A stretch of DNA of 64,000 nt from an uncultured Eubacteriales bacterium (GTDB lineage: Bacteria > Bacillota > Clostridia > Christensenellales > CAG-138). Below are positions 34,401 through 42,844 of this stretch, one piece after another (within the stretch, counting starts at the first letter, position 1; the number at the start of each line of letters is the position of its first letter). Where the stretch lies: positions 1 to 64,000 of the forward strand of contig UQWD01000005.1 in NCBI GenBank assembly GCA_900544555.1, in the 5' to 3' direction. Both the position numbers and the translations under genes were made by a program. The notes below the pieces were generated by a model. That model made no database searches. It was not told the DNA's origin and saw only the letters and a program-made list of their open reading frames with translations.

Positions 34401-34862
34401 CGCGCGGCCGCCCTCGTCAAACCACTCTTCCATCAACTCCGCGCATACGTCTTGCTCGATAAGCCTCAGCTCCGCATCGTCCCCCACCCGGAACGCGGGG
34501 TCGAGCCCGGCCTCCTGAAAATGTCTGCGGAGCAGATGAGAGCAGAATGCGTGCAGCGTGCATATGTGCGCTCCGCCTACGTTTTGCGCCGCTTCGCGCA
34601 GCGCGCGGCCGTCCCGGCCGGCTCGAACTTCCTCTTCCGCCGCCGCGTAGAGCCTCGATTCAATCCGCCGCTTCATTTCATCCGCGGCTGCGTTTGTGAA
34701 CGTCGCCACTAGAAAATCGCGTATATCAGCCCCCTCCGTAACCAGGCGCGCCACGCGCTCTGTCAGAACCGCCGTTTTACCCGAGCCGGCGGCGGCAGCG
34801 ACGAGCAGATTACCGTCTGTGCGGATTGCGCTCATTTGTTCATTGGTCCACATCCGGTTCAC
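31401..34862 (-). CDS. addA: ATP-dependent helicase/nuclease AddA
   Basis: A 1,153-residue UvrD-like helicase-nuclease. Walker A AAAAGSGKTAVLTER lies near residues 21-35, the VDEYQDISPVQ helicase motif II near 380, and QSIYRFRLADP and DAVRILTVHKSKGLEFPVV (motifs IIIa and V) follow. The C-terminal RecB-type nuclease has VLLDYKTDRI about 60 residues from the end. With AddB it resects double-strand breaks to Chi and loads RecA. Its start overlaps the end of addB by 23 bases. The length is typical of clostridial AddA, slightly on the short side. Confidence 0.97.
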   Translation of the reverse strand: MNRMWTNEQMSAIRTDGNLLVAAAAGSGKTAVLTERVARLVTEGADIRDFLVATFTNAAADEMKRRIESRLYAAAEEEVRAGRDGRALREAAQNVGGAHICTLHAFCSHLLRRHFQEAGLDPAFRVGDDAELRLIEQDVCAELMEEWFDEGGRAFSEQVELFGGEEAFTAMILELYRYMRARPDPFSWLDEAVGWYAMDRKSLESSPHVREILDCARMNIQAAVDELEWARENTDIVEILSVLDDDLSRLRSLRLKNGYDDLREAVNAITYEAFPRKGAKSPRRAAVKAARDRAKKLITDTVKPLLAEPLEVELERLTIQRPAMELLRDAVRRFDGMYAKAKSSRKLIDYSDMEHMAVKILSDPGRRALYRRRFQYVFVDEYQDISPVQERILSSVSREGGRFMVGDIKQSIYRFRLADPSLFIKKYNEYGVEGGTRIDLNKNFRSSKAVIGAVNAVFSHIMTQETGEIDYDGRAALVMGREEGEGSAELHLIQRTGGAKEDAPEEAQDVHSMENAGLEALLAARRIRELMAVPAAYNSGEGLRNLRYCDFAVLLRSVKGVADTWLSTLTLEGIPASVDTDSGFFEAVEVRVFLDLLRLIDNRRQDIPLLAVLRSPIGGFSTEELIKLRETQPSGSLLDCILQADHNTPWGEKGSALLKNLDRWRLSARLYTLDAFIGMLLDETDFYYFAGALPGGRQRQANLDMLVERARAYGKYTVRGLWGFIRFMDRVSRTGGLGPAQTDPGDAVRILTVHKSKGLEFPVVILSGLGQRFSTDYAQNRLLAGGELGIGVRCVYRRQRLNPLICRAIAVQKRRELIADEMRILYVGMTRARERLILTGTARASSIGALLDAASLALTSRRVRAANCQLDWLLHCIMDEPGGNVFRERIGLSKLDGNAVIRGYFHPVIGSALAKPGLDEAAYFEWAARAQTEERSYFEGLFKWSYPYEADTLLPSKVSVTGLSGNAAELDEKPAFLQSADSLSAARTGTAWHTLLCRISLSPHTEDSVRREIGAIVESGFLTGLEASSIDVKAITAFFNSPLGKRLAASLRVERELNFNYLVSASALMVADTDEAVMLQGVIDCCFLEDGQWVLLDYKTDRIPKGENAQLTAMRHREQLSLYARALSRLTGIPVKEKYVCLLRERVNVSLPD

Positions 34863-37800
34863 CCCCTACGTCGTCCTGGCACAGCATGTCAAAAAACACA
34901 TCGGCGCTATCAATCGCCCTTAAATCACGGTAACGGCAACTGGGCATGCGCGGATCAAACCGGCACGCGGAAACATACGGGCAGTAAGCGCATGCGTTTC
35001 GCGCGCCGAGCCGATACGGGGCCGCGTCCGCCCGCCCGCCGGTTATCCCGGCGATGGAGCCGCCGGCCTTTGCCGTGGCGAAACGTACGGCTTCCTCCAT
35101 TTGAGCGCCGTCCATAAGGCCTGTTCCGCTATATCCCCCGGCTCGGTTGCGCTTGACCGTAAGCACGCATGACGCGTCCGTAAATCCGCTGTCCGCCGCG
35201 CGGAGGATCTTGGGTTCTCTAAGCGAAAGCCCCCGGAGGCGGAACTGCTCTAACAGCGCGTTTTCAAGCTCCGCTTCCTCGACCGGGGCGCGCAGCCGCG
35301 GTTCGCGCACAGGCAAATAATACACGCCCGCGGCCTTTGCCGTATCCTCCGCGGCAAGCACGGCGGCCAAATACAGCGGCAGCTGAAGGCTTAGGCCCGC
35401 ATACAGCTCGGAAAAGCTAAAGCTTTTGCCCCCGCTTTTATAGTCGATTACACGGAAATATCTTTCATCTGCTTCAAACGCGTCCAGGCGGTCAATTTTT
35501 CCATGGATGTAAAAGATCCGCCCATCCGGCAGATGGATGGGAAGCGGCGGGAACGCGCCGCCATCCCCAAAAACGGCTTCAGAGGCTACCGGGGTGAACG
35601 CGCCGGCCTGTATCTGGCGCGTTATCGCCCAGGCCGTATCCTTGACGATTGCCGACATGCGCGCGGCTTCGGCCCGCCCGCGGGCGGTATCCATCAATAC
35701 GCCGTTATTATGCTCGCTCAGGAGCCCCGTGAGAATACCGGCGAGTATCGTATCCACGCTTTCTCGCGTCAGTTCGGTCCACTGGAGATTCTCTTTTATG
35801 ATATAGGAGGTAAACAAATTCAACGCCTCATGGTAAAACGCGCCCTTATCGACCGCGCGCTCCCGGTATTCGGCGCGTTCCGCCGCCTTAAGCCCATATT
35901 GCGCAAAGTGTCGGAACGGACAGGCGTTATACGCCTCGAGCCTGGAAGCGCTCCATACGCGCCGGTTTGAGTACAGGGAAGCGGCCAGCTCGCGACCGAA
36001 GGGCTCCGGCGAATGGTTATGGTACAGCGCATCCTCTACCGGGCGCAGGCGATTATGCCATTCGGGATGATTTGTGAAGCAGGCGTAAAGGCCCCTTAAA
36101 TCCTTATACTCAACGCCTGAATCCGCGAAATCGCGCAGGCGGCGCACAAGCAGGGGAAACGCGCTGCCGCTGGAAACCGGTTCCGGGGGGCTCACGCTTA
36201 CCAGAAGGCTTGGGAACAGCGACTGCACCCGGTCAATAAGCGCTGCGGGTGCGGCTTCACCTTCGGGCTTTAAGCGGACATAGCTGAACCATACCTTTTC
36301 TGAAGCTTTACCGAGCGCGCTGTAAATATCCAGCATGTCCTTTTCCGCCATTGATTCCGTTCCGCCCCAGGCGTTGATCCCGAGCTTTAATAGCTCGCCA
36401 AGCTCCCTGTCGTCAATGACGCCGGAATCCTCGCGCCTTACCGGAAGCAGCCCCTCGTTGCAGCCCAAAACCAGCGCCGCCCTCACGTTTCGCGCGCGGG
36501 TGCGGCCGATAGTGCCGAGCAGCACTTGATCGGCCGTCGTAGGTATCACGCCTACGCTATACGCGTTGAAGCCTTCCTCCACCATATCCGCATAGCGCGC
36601 GGTTCCAAGCTTTTGCTCGCCCAATATGGCGTGAAGCTGGCTGAACAGCTCCATAATGATGCGCCAAACCTGCGCGTTTTCCTCCATCAGTTCCAGCCGC
36701 CCTTCCTGGTACAGGGAAGAAACCAGCTCCTGAAGCTGGCCGCGCACGTTCAGCTCCTCCAGGTAAGCGAACAGCGCTTCCGTCTTTTCCCGCGCCGTCG
36801 CGCCGGCGACGCGGGCGCGCAGCCGGTTCAGCGGCTCCATCAGCCGCGCCCGCGCGCCTTCAAGCCGCTGTAAATCTTCCTTTTCATCGGGGAACTGGGT
36901 TGCCAGGCGCTTTCCCCTCAGGCCGTACTGAAGCATTAGGTTTTCAAACCTGTCCGCCTCATCCCCGGTCAGCCCCGTCAGGCCGGTTTTAATCAGCCTT
37001 ATCACATCGTCGCGGACAAACCCGCGGCTTACCGCGCGCAGCGCGCCGACGGTCAGCTCCACGGCGGGGTGCGCGTGTATGGGGTGTTTTTGATCGATGA
37101 AATATGGAATATTCTCACGTGAAAAAACGCGCGTTAACTGGGTGGCGTAAGCCTCCGCGTCGGTCATGATCACGGATATTTCTCGGTATCGCATACCACC
37201 CCGCACGAGCTTTGTCACATAAGCGGCCGCGGCTTCAACCTCCTCATGCCTGTCAACGGCGTTAAATACCGTTATGCTCTGAGCCTCGCCATCGAATTTG
37301 AGAGCGGGAAACGCAAACAGATTGCGCTCAAGATGCTCAAGCTCCGGCGAGGCAAAGCTCCCTTTTCGGAGGGTTATGGTCTTGATTTTCAAGCCGCGCT
37401 CCAGAGCTTTGTCGCATAATTTCGACATCGCCTCGGCTTCGGGGCGAAACAGCGGCTTGTCGGCCGCCTTTTCGTCCAGATCCGCTTGTATTGCGACGGC
37501 TAAGCTTTTCGCGGTTTGCATCAGCGCATTTATGATAGCGTATGTCTGACCGTTAAGCGCGGAAAACCCGTCTATAAAAACATGCGCGTCCTTTACGAAG
37601 GATTGCGGTATGCGCTCCGCTGCGGCGTTGAACGCGTCCTCGTCATCCAGGTAGCGTGAGAGCATATATGCCTGAACCCGTTTGTATATGAGAGAAAGAT
37701 CAATAAGCTTTTCAGCGAGCGGCGTACCCTCCGGAAGCTCGGCTGCGGCCTTCTCCAGCTGCTCGGGCGCTATTTGAAACTGCTTGCAGCGCGTAATAAG

Positions 37801-38166
37801 CTCATCGACTCTTTCAGAGAACCCGGCTGAAGAGGCTACGCCGGCAAATGCCCTCAGGTCGTGGATGCTGTCGTCCGCAACGCGGCGTACGATTATCCTT
37901 CGGCCCTGGGGAGAGAGGAACGAGGTACGCACTCCCGCGTCCGCAAGGATACGCCTTGTTAGCGTGGTGAGCGAAAAAACCTCCGCGTACAAAAGCCCGC
38001 CGCCCAGTGCGCCGGACAGGGAGCGTTCCGTTTCAAACGTAAACTGCTCGGGTACGATGAGCGCGCAGCGCTCGCCCGCCTCACAAAGGCCGCGTATCAT
38101 TTGTGTTATTCGCCGGCTTTTGCCGGAACCGGCCCTGCCGGTGATAAATACGACGCTGTCTGCCAT
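34840..38166 (-). CDS. addB: ATP-dependent nuclease subunit AddB
   Basis: A 1,108-residue protein with Walker A GRAGSGKS at residues 10-17, a degenerate helicase body and a C-terminal nuclease (RVIDYKSGGKSFSFSEL, with the DYK catalytic motif). The four cysteines of the AddB iron-sulfur staple are visible: one in AYNACPFRHFAQYGL (about residue 775) and three in CAYCPYVSACRFDP near the C-terminus. ATG 38166 follows AGGAGG. It is the first gene of the addBA operon; the helicase-nuclease heterodimer repairs double-strand breaks. Confidence 0.97.
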   Translation of the reverse strand: MADSVVFITGRAGSGKSRRITQMIRGLCEAGERCALIVPEQFTFETERSLSGALGGGLLYAEVFSLTTLTRRILADAGVRTSFLSPQGRRIIVRRVADDSIHDLRAFAGVASSAGFSERVDELITRCKQFQIAPEQLEKAAAELPEGTPLAEKLIDLSLIYKRVQAYMLSRYLDDEDAFNAAAERIPQSFVKDAHVFIDGFSALNGQTYAIINALMQTAKSLAVAIQADLDEKAADKPLFRPEAEAMSKLCDKALERGLKIKTITLRKGSFASPELEHLERNLFAFPALKFDGEAQSITVFNAVDRHEEVEAAAAYVTKLVRGGMRYREISVIMTDAEAYATQLTRVFSRENIPYFIDQKHPIHAHPAVELTVGALRAVSRGFVRDDVIRLIKTGLTGLTGDEADRFENLMLQYGLRGKRLATQFPDEKEDLQRLEGARARLMEPLNRLRARVAGATAREKTEALFAYLEELNVRGQLQELVSSLYQEGRLELMEENAQVWRIIMELFSQLHAILGEQKLGTARYADMVEEGFNAYSVGVIPTTADQVLLGTIGRTRARNVRAALVLGCNEGLLPVRREDSGVIDDRELGELLKLGINAWGGTESMAEKDMLDIYSALGKASEKVWFSYVRLKPEGEAAPAALIDRVQSLFPSLLVSVSPPEPVSSGSAFPLLVRRLRDFADSGVEYKDLRGLYACFTNHPEWHNRLRPVEDALYHNHSPEPFGRELAASLYSNRRVWSASRLEAYNACPFRHFAQYGLKAAERAEYRERAVDKGAFYHEALNLFTSYIIKENLQWTELTRESVDTILAGILTGLLSEHNNGVLMDTARGRAEAARMSAIVKDTAWAITRQIQAGAFTPVASEAVFGDGGAFPPLPIHLPDGRIFYIHGKIDRLDAFEADERYFRVIDYKSGGKSFSFSELYAGLSLQLPLYLAAVLAAEDTAKAAGVYYLPVREPRLRAPVEEAELENALLEQFRLRGLSLREPKILRAADSGFTDASCVLTVKRNRAGGYSGTGLMDGAQMEEAVRFATAKAGGSIAGITGGRADAAPYRLGARNACAYCPYVSACRFDPRMPSCRYRDLRAIDSADVFFDMLCQDDVGGEPDVDQ

Positions 38167-38514
38167 GTATAGCCTCCTGATATTCCTTGTATATCATAAC
38201 ACAACGCGTCAGTTCACGCACTCGCCGCCACAGTGGCGGGTCGGGAAAGGCATGAGGATCATAGGAGGATCTTAGGAGGATCATAGAAGAAAGAAACAAT
38301 GCCGCGCAGAATATCCAAATAAGATGCCTATGTAAATCCGAAGGAAGCAATAACGTATCCCTGGCTTAATCCTAGAGAGGCGGCAAGCGCGCCGTGAAAG
38401 CAAGTCTTGCCATGGGGCTTTACCCCGCGGGCGTTGTCCAAGCGCCTCACAAAGCGCTAAAAAACGGATACAATCATTTTTCTGACGGCCTTGCCGGCGT
38501 AATCCCGGTTTATA
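38167..38514. other. Upstream region of addB with a palindrome and a tandem repeat
   Basis: No gene. It contains a perfect palindrome CCGCCAC-A-GTGGCGG (38225-38239), about 60 bases before the addB start, and three tandem copies of an 11-base unit GAGGATC[AT]TAG (38254-38286). The rest, to the tRNA promoter, shows nothing I can name. Confidence 0.55.
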
Positions 38515-38543
38515 TTGCCATGCGTTTCAAACTGTGCTATAAT
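38515..38543 (+). promoter_or_regulatory. Promoter of the tRNA-Arg gene
   Basis: TTGCCA (38515-38520) and TATAAT (38538-38543) separated by 17 bases, with TGC directly before the -10 box. It is an almost ideal sigma-A promoter, about 75 bases upstream of the mature tRNA 5' end. Confidence 0.8.
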
Positions 38544-38618
38544 AACCGGGCGATGTCCGGGCGGCGGATTTTTTATCCGTATCCGCAGCATCCGCCCATT
38601 GAAACGGAACGTGAACAT

Positions 38619-38695
38619 GTACCCGTAGCTCAGCTGGATAGAGCGTTGGACTCCGACTCCAAAGGTCAGAGGTTCGAATCCTCCCGGGTACGCCA
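38619..38695 (+). tRNA. tRNA-Arg (anticodon CCG)
   Basis: A complete 77-base cloverleaf. The acceptor arm GTACCCG (38619-38625) pairs with CGGGTAC (38685-38691), followed by discriminator G and encoded CCA. The D-loop has AGCTCAGCTGGATAGAGC; the anticodon stem TTGGA/TCCAA encloses CTCCGAC, giving anticodon CCG (38653-38655), which reads CGG arginine codons; the T-loop is GGTTCGAATCC. The gene stands alone with its own promoter and terminator. Confidence 0.96.
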
Positions 38696-38720
38696 CGTCG
38701 CGGTGGACTCCGCGATTCCG

Positions 38721-38748
38721 ATCCCGCAGGAAAACCTGCGGGATTTTC
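38721..38748 (+). terminator. Rho-independent terminator after tRNA-Arg
   Basis: Perfect stem ATCCCGCAGG/CCTGCGGGAT with an AAAA loop, followed by TTT. It lies 25 bases past the tRNA CCA end. Confidence 0.85.
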
Positions 38749-39189
38749 CATGCTCCGTCCCCGCTCCTCTTCCGCAAAAAGTCACGCTCGCATCGTCTGA
38801 ACCCTTGCTAGCGCGGGTTCTTATCGCCGATTCGCTCGCTACCAACTTCTTGCGGTTACGCCTGTGGATGAGTAGTCGTTTAACGTTTTTTCATATGGAC
38901 GGCACGCGCCGTGTATGATTCCGCTTTTAAAAAAAGCCAGCCCTTAACCTCCATCTCCGACCGGCAGCGTACGCAACCCCTAGGTTCTTTGGCTTAAACA
39001 GGTTTACGCACCTCCGAATACAGGGCTTTATTCCACACGCTTAATCGTCTATGTTATAATATCATAGACAAGTTTTCGCACAGTGAAAAAAGGCTGGCGA
39101 GCAACCTTGTGCCGCGCGGATAAATTCCGCTTCTCAGCAAGATTTATGATATTTGCGTATAAAGCGCGCGCGATAAGGAGGAAGCGAGT
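38749..39189. other. Intergenic region upstream of a small membrane protein gene
   Basis: About 440 bases with no gene. Near the right end GTCTATG (39047-39053) and CATAGAC (39063-39069) form a perfect inverted repeat around a TATAAT box (39055-39060), a layout expected of a repressed promoter for the gene at 39190. Nothing recognisable in 38750-39040. Confidence 0.5.
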
Positions 39190-39744
39190 ATGTCGCAAAG
39201 TATTTTAGGTTTTATATCCCTATTCATCTCTGTCGGCGCTTTTATATTTAGCTGCCTGAGCTACAAGGATTCTAAATCCGCCAATGTAAAGGAATACTTT
39301 GCACAGGGGGATTCCGATGAACAAAAGCGATACCGTAAAGTGATATATGACATTTACAATGAATATAAGGATTCTGATCCGCAAACGCTGCTTGAAAAGC
39401 TAATGTCAAGGAAGGCTGACCACGCTATAAGCCATGTTGTTTCCTTCTACGATTTCTGGGCGTTAATGAATAAAAAGCACTATCTTCCATTCTGGACATT
39501 TTACGGCCCTCCAGGTAAGCGCGCGTATGATATCTATCAAATGCTCCTTCCATATATCCATTACCGGCGCTCGCATAACGATCCTCAATATGTCGTTAAT
39601 TACGAATGGCTTATAAAAAAAATTATGAGGAAGGGATGCTCAAAGAACCTAATACATTACAGCCGGCCGGTGAGCAAAATTGCAGAACAGCAATTAGCTA
39701 AATACGATTATTTACATGTTGGCGAAGCGGATACAATTTTATAA
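39190..39744 (+). CDS. Hypothetical membrane-anchored protein
   Basis: A 184-residue protein with a single N-terminal hydrophobic segment (ILGFISLFISVGAFIFSCLSY, about residues 5-25), then a soluble, aromatic-rich helical domain (KRYRKVIYDIYNEYKDSD, SHVVSFYDFWALMNKKHYLPFW, YDIYQMLLPYIHYRR). The outline resembles DUF4760-like proteins, in which a single helix anchors a cytoplasmic helical domain, but I would not assign it. ATG 39190 has AAGGAGGAAG upstream. It stands alone behind an AT-rich region with a palindrome over the -10 box. The base composition is more AT-rich than the core genes. Confidence 0.75.
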   Translation: MSQSILGFISLFISVGAFIFSCLSYKDSKSANVKEYFAQGDSDEQKRYRKVIYDIYNEYKDSDPQTLLEKLMSRKADHAISHVVSFYDFWALMNKKHYLPFWTFYGPPGKRAYDIYQMLLPYIHYRRSHNDPQYVVNYEWLIKKIMRKGCSKNLIHYSRPVSKIAEQQLAKYDYLHVGEADTIL

Positions 39745-40189
39745 ATGCCAAGAATATACCCGTTGATAATATACTTTTTAGCGGAGTGATTTGTTGCAGA
39801 TTATTAACCACTATCAAAAAAAAGCTGTTGTTGGCCTTCCTTTATTTATACATTGCTCCTCTGCGAGGAGTGGGCGCGGTAATTTTGTGGATGCAAAAAG
39901 CGCCCCCTCAATCTCGATACATGCTCCCATGCTTGGGGCGGTTACGGTTTTAGGTTTCATTGTCAATCACCCGCAGATCATTCAATTTTAGCATTGTATA
40001 CTGGAAATGACCACCTGTAAATGCGGCGTTTTCCGGCGTGAACCCGCATTTGCTTTGTAAACGCTTGCGGATTCGCGCAGCAAGGATTATACCAATACCA
40101 GGCTCACTGGCGCTATGAAGCGCCAGATTTTTATCCGCCGCCTAAACAACCCATGCGCTTACGGCTTTTAACAGATGAACCAAACGTCC
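39745..40189. other. Intergenic region with a terminator
   Basis: No supportable gene. A short TTG-started frame at 39791-39991 has no recognisable features. AAATGCGG/CCGCATTT (40018-40052) can pair. A good Rho-independent terminator, CTGGCGC-TATGAA-GCGCCAG followed by ATTTTTA, is annotated at 40107-40133. Confidence 0.5.
40107..40133 (+). terminator. Rho-independent terminator
   Basis: Stem CTGGCGC (40107-40113) with GCGCCAG (40120-40126), six-base loop, then ATTTTTA. It ends rightward transcription coming from the membrane protein gene, and protects against read-through into the converging pseudogene. Confidence 0.7.
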
Positions 40190-40515
40190 TTACAGAGGCA
40201 TATCCTTTTTCGTAAAACGAACCAGCCCGATAATAAACATCAAAACCCCCGCAAGCAGCAGCGCGCCCAGCATCCAGATATTCTCCGCTTCCCTTGGAAT
40301 ATGCCAAAAGGCTCGAACAAGGAAAGGGGGGCGGCGTATTTGAGCGGATCCATCTTATTGTTAACATATGAAGCATTTGTATTAACAAAAAAACTTTGAT
40401 AAGCCCGCCCCATAGCCGTAAGATCTCCCGATATCGTAAAAATGCGCGAAAAAACGAAACAAAGCCCGCTCATAAAGATGAGCAGGCAGAGCCAGCCACA
40501 GTATGCCGGCCCGCC
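40190..40515 (-). pseudogene. Remnant of an ABC-2 type permease (C-terminal fragment, frameshifted)
   Basis: Two adjacent minus-strand frames join into a plausible permease end. The upstream frame (40473 to about 40260) reads SGLCFVFSRIFTISGDLTA ... MDPLKYAAPLSLFEPF. After a frameshift at about 40255-40275 another frame continues ENIWMLGALLLAGVLMFIIG, then LVRFTKKDMPL and a stop at 40190. A last helix ending in a basic-KKD tail after an LKY-x-SLF motif is typical of ABC-2 exporter permeases. No start codon, ATPase partner or N-terminal helices are present, so this is decayed. Confidence 0.55.
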
Positions 40516-40581
40516 GCTAGGGTGTATTTGGGGAAGGAAGCAAAATTGACAAGCGCATTATTCTATAAAAATCGGACTTAT

Positions 40582-41058
40582 TTACTTCGCCGTTCTATTG
40601 ATAAAATCAACCTCATACTGCAGTTCACCATATTTCATTTCGTTGTCAGTGATAGTGCCCTCCGTGAGCGTGATACTTAAAACGATTGAGTTTGGGTTGT
40701 CTTCGTCGCCAACTTCGTCGAACCAATTAAAGATTTCTTTAAATTTCGCTCTGATTTGCGAATTCTTCTCGTCCTTGACCCAACCAAGGTTTTCAGCCGT
40801 GCCCTGGAAATGATACCAATCTAAACCAGCGACGCAAACCTCGCTGTTCTTCTCAATTTGCAGCATTTTATTCTTTTTTGCGTCCGTAGAAACATAAAAT
40901 ACGCCGTCTTCATAATAAGCGCAAACCATGCGGACAGCAGGGCGGGGATTACCGGCAGCGTTTGGGGATAGCGATATTGTCGCTAGGGCAATAACTTCTT
41001 CTTTGCCGTTACCACAACGTTCCTCCAAAAGCTTCATTGCGTTTTCGTATTTGCTCAT
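40582..41058 (-). CDS. Pyridoxamine 5'-phosphate oxidase family protein
   Basis: A 158-residue protein with the split-barrel flavin-binding fold of the PPOX-like family: VIALATISLSPNAAGNPRPAVRMV, then YEDGVFYVSTDAKKNKMLQIEKNSEVCV, the usual strand-loop-strand with the KxxQIxxN motif. Members bind FMN, F420 or haem and act as small oxidoreductases; this one lacks a feature that decides which. ATG 41058 follows AAGGAG. It stands alone. Confidence 0.88.
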   Translation of the reverse strand: MSKYENAMKLLEERCGNGKEEVIALATISLSPNAAGNPRPAVRMVCAYYEDGVFYVSTDAKKNKMLQIEKNSEVCVAGLDWYHFQGTAENLGWVKDEKNSQIRAKFKEIFNWFDEVGDEDNPNSIVLSITLTEGTITDNEMKYGELQYEVDFINRTAK

Positions 41059-41366
41059 TTTTATTCTCCTTAAAATATTCGATTTTATATTACTACAATT
41101 AAACCGCCTAGTCCATTAAAACCCGGCATAATGATTTAAGCTCCATATTATACCTCATTTTTTATCTGTGTGATTATATAGTACCGCTCTGCGTCAGAGT
41201 CAAGTGTTTAAACCAAAATCCGTATTTCCGTATTTTATTGTTTCAGCTACAAACTATTAATTCATTTTTGAATGAATGATGTGATAAAATAGCTCAAAAC
41301 AGATATTTCCCCTGTTAAAAATCACGGAAGGTTTTAGAAAAACTTTCGCCTGGGGGGTGAAGTCAT
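41059..41366. other. Divergent intergenic region between PPOX and GNAT genes
   Basis: About 310 AT-rich bases without a gene. It must contain both promoters. TTCATT-TTTG-AATGAA (about 41260-41275) is a small palindrome; TAAAAT-type -10 boxes are present, but no pair is convincing. Confidence 0.4.
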
Positions 41367-41921
41367 ATGTATATTGAATCGGAAAGATTGGTTTTAAGGG
41401 ACTTTCAGCTTGCCGACGTATCGGATTTGTTTGAGATATTGGGCGACGCGGAAACGATGCGCCATGTAGAGCCGCCCTTTACACCGGAGAAGACCAGGCG
41501 GTTCCTTGAAGGCTTTTGCATAGCGAAAAAGGGCGCGTTCGCCGCTGTTGAGACAGGTTCGGGCAAAGTCGTCGGGTATATTTTGTTCAACAGCGTAAGC
41601 GGTAACGGCGTTTATGAAATCGGCTGGGTTTTTAACCGATCTTATTGGGGGAACGGGTACGCGTACGAGATATGCTCTAAGCTATTGGAATTTGCGTTCT
41701 GTGAGATGGGCTCGCACAAGGTTTTTGCCGAGACGATAGATAAGCATAAGTCGGTACGCCTTATGCGAAAGCTCGGCATGAAAAGGGAGGGTATACAGAG
41801 AAAGCATGAAAGGGATTGTAATGGAGAATGGGCGGATCTGTATTATTATGGCATACTAAAAGAAGAATTTATGCGAAAAGTCAAGCGGAACCAGCGCTTA
41901 AAGAATCTAAGAAGAAAATGA
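41367..41921 (+). CDS. GNAT family N-acetyltransferase (RimJ/RimL type)
   Basis: A 184-residue protein with the RimJ/RimL-like pattern: ESERLVLRDFQLADVSDLFEI at the start, EIGWVFNRSYWGNGYAYEIC for the acetyl-CoA pyrophosphate loop, and HKVFAETIDKHKSVRLMRKLGMKREG for the last helix-strand. These enzymes acetylate protein N-termini, ribosomal proteins or small amines; the substrate is unknown. GGGGGGTGAAG lies before ATG 41367. The Lys/Arg-rich C-terminus (KVKRNQRLKNLRRK) is an unusual extension. Confidence 0.9.
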   Translation: MYIESERLVLRDFQLADVSDLFEILGDAETMRHVEPPFTPEKTRRFLEGFCIAKKGAFAAVETGSGKVVGYILFNSVSGNGVYEIGWVFNRSYWGNGYAYEICSKLLEFAFCEMGSHKVFAETIDKHKSVRLMRKLGMKREGIQRKHERDCNGEWADLYYYGILKEEFMRKVKRNQRLKNLRRK

Positions 41922-42441
41922 TAACACAAGCGCGTATGAATGGCGCGGCTCCTCCGGGATTTTAATCATGATCCATTCTCGATTGTTTTATTTATTATTG
42001 AATTCTTAAGAGCAGGAGCCGAAGCAGAAACTCTGGAGTAAAACTATATTTTTCTAAAGATATAGTTACGTAAGCTGTAATAGATCATTCACTTCTTGGG
42101 TGATTTTTGCCAAATTATAATTATGACGGAATTATGGCTATTTTTTGAATAAACGGTTGTTTTGAATTTTATATTATGATATACTGCTAACAAACAGCCA
42201 ATGCTTATGCAACACTGCGATTCCGTCTTGGTTTATATTGTTTTGAAGGATAAAACCGTTATTGACGTTTTTATCCCCAAAAAATAGCGCGTTACGTATT
42301 AATAACCGTAAATAACGGTTAGAATCGGAACCGCTGTATTCTTGGCGGGAAGCAGTTTACTATTGCGCCGTAGCGTTGTCATTTGGCTCAGCAGTTTAAA
42401 AAAATAGCCTTTATGGCTATTTGTAAATTAGGAGGTATTTC
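41922..42441. other. Intergenic region upstream of the DUF4190-like gene
   Basis: About 520 AT-rich bases without a gene. Hairpins: TCACTTCTTGGGTGATTTTT (about 42088-42107, terminator-like), TAACCG-N6-CGGTTA (about 42302-42320), and AAATAGCC-TTTAT-GGCTATTT (about 42402-42422), which lies directly before the AGGAGG site of the next gene and could mask it or be a leader structure. Confidence 0.5.
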
Positions 42442-42786
42442 ATGGAAGAACTTAACCAAAACCAGGAATTCACTCAGAATCAGGGAGCTTCGCTGGAGCA
42501 GTTTAAGGGTAAAAGCACCGGCTCATTGGTGTGCGGTATTATTTCAGTCGCAATCGCGTGGTTTGGCTATGCGGCAATCGCCGGTTTAGTGCTCGGCGTT
42601 ATAGCCATCATTCTGGCTGTCGGCGTTAATAAGGAATGCCAGCAGCTCGGCCTGAAACCGACCGGAATGAACACGGGCGGTCTGGTGCTCGGCATAATAG
42701 GAACTGTGCTCAGCGGCATCGTGCTGGTTTCCTGCGTAATCTGCGCCGGCCTGATAGCCTCGGCCGTGCCTCCCTCTTTGTGGTAA
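42442..42786 (+). CDS. DUF4190-like small membrane protein
   Basis: A 114-residue protein with a polar Gln/Asn-rich N-terminus (residues 1-28) and two or three hydrophobic segments: LVCGIISVAIAWFGYAAIAG, LGVIAIILAVGV and LVLGIIGTVLSGIVLVSCVI. The double-glycine helix layout with a short hydrophilic loop (NKECQQLGLKPTGMNTGG) matches DUF4190 proteins, whose function is unknown. ATG 42442 has AGGAGG upstream and a terminator downstream, so it is monocistronic. Confidence 0.8.
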   Translation: MEELNQNQEFTQNQGASLEQFKGKSTGSLVCGIISVAIAWFGYAAIAGLVLGVIAIILAVGVNKECQQLGLKPTGMNTGGLVLGIIGTVLSGIVLVSCVICAGLIASAVPPSLW

Positions 42787-42844
42787 GGCTCTGACAGCCA
42801 TCGCCTAACGGGTTGTGGCTCGGTTCCAAATAGCATTTAGGGTG

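Noticed and set aside
38254..38286. CRISPR-like array
   Set aside because: The repeats are 11-base direct tandem units without spacers; no cas genes anywhere in the window.
39791..39991. 66-codon TTG-started frame after the membrane protein gene
   Set aside because: Poor ribosome binding site, low-complexity mixed composition, no recognisable motif; probably chance or a remnant.
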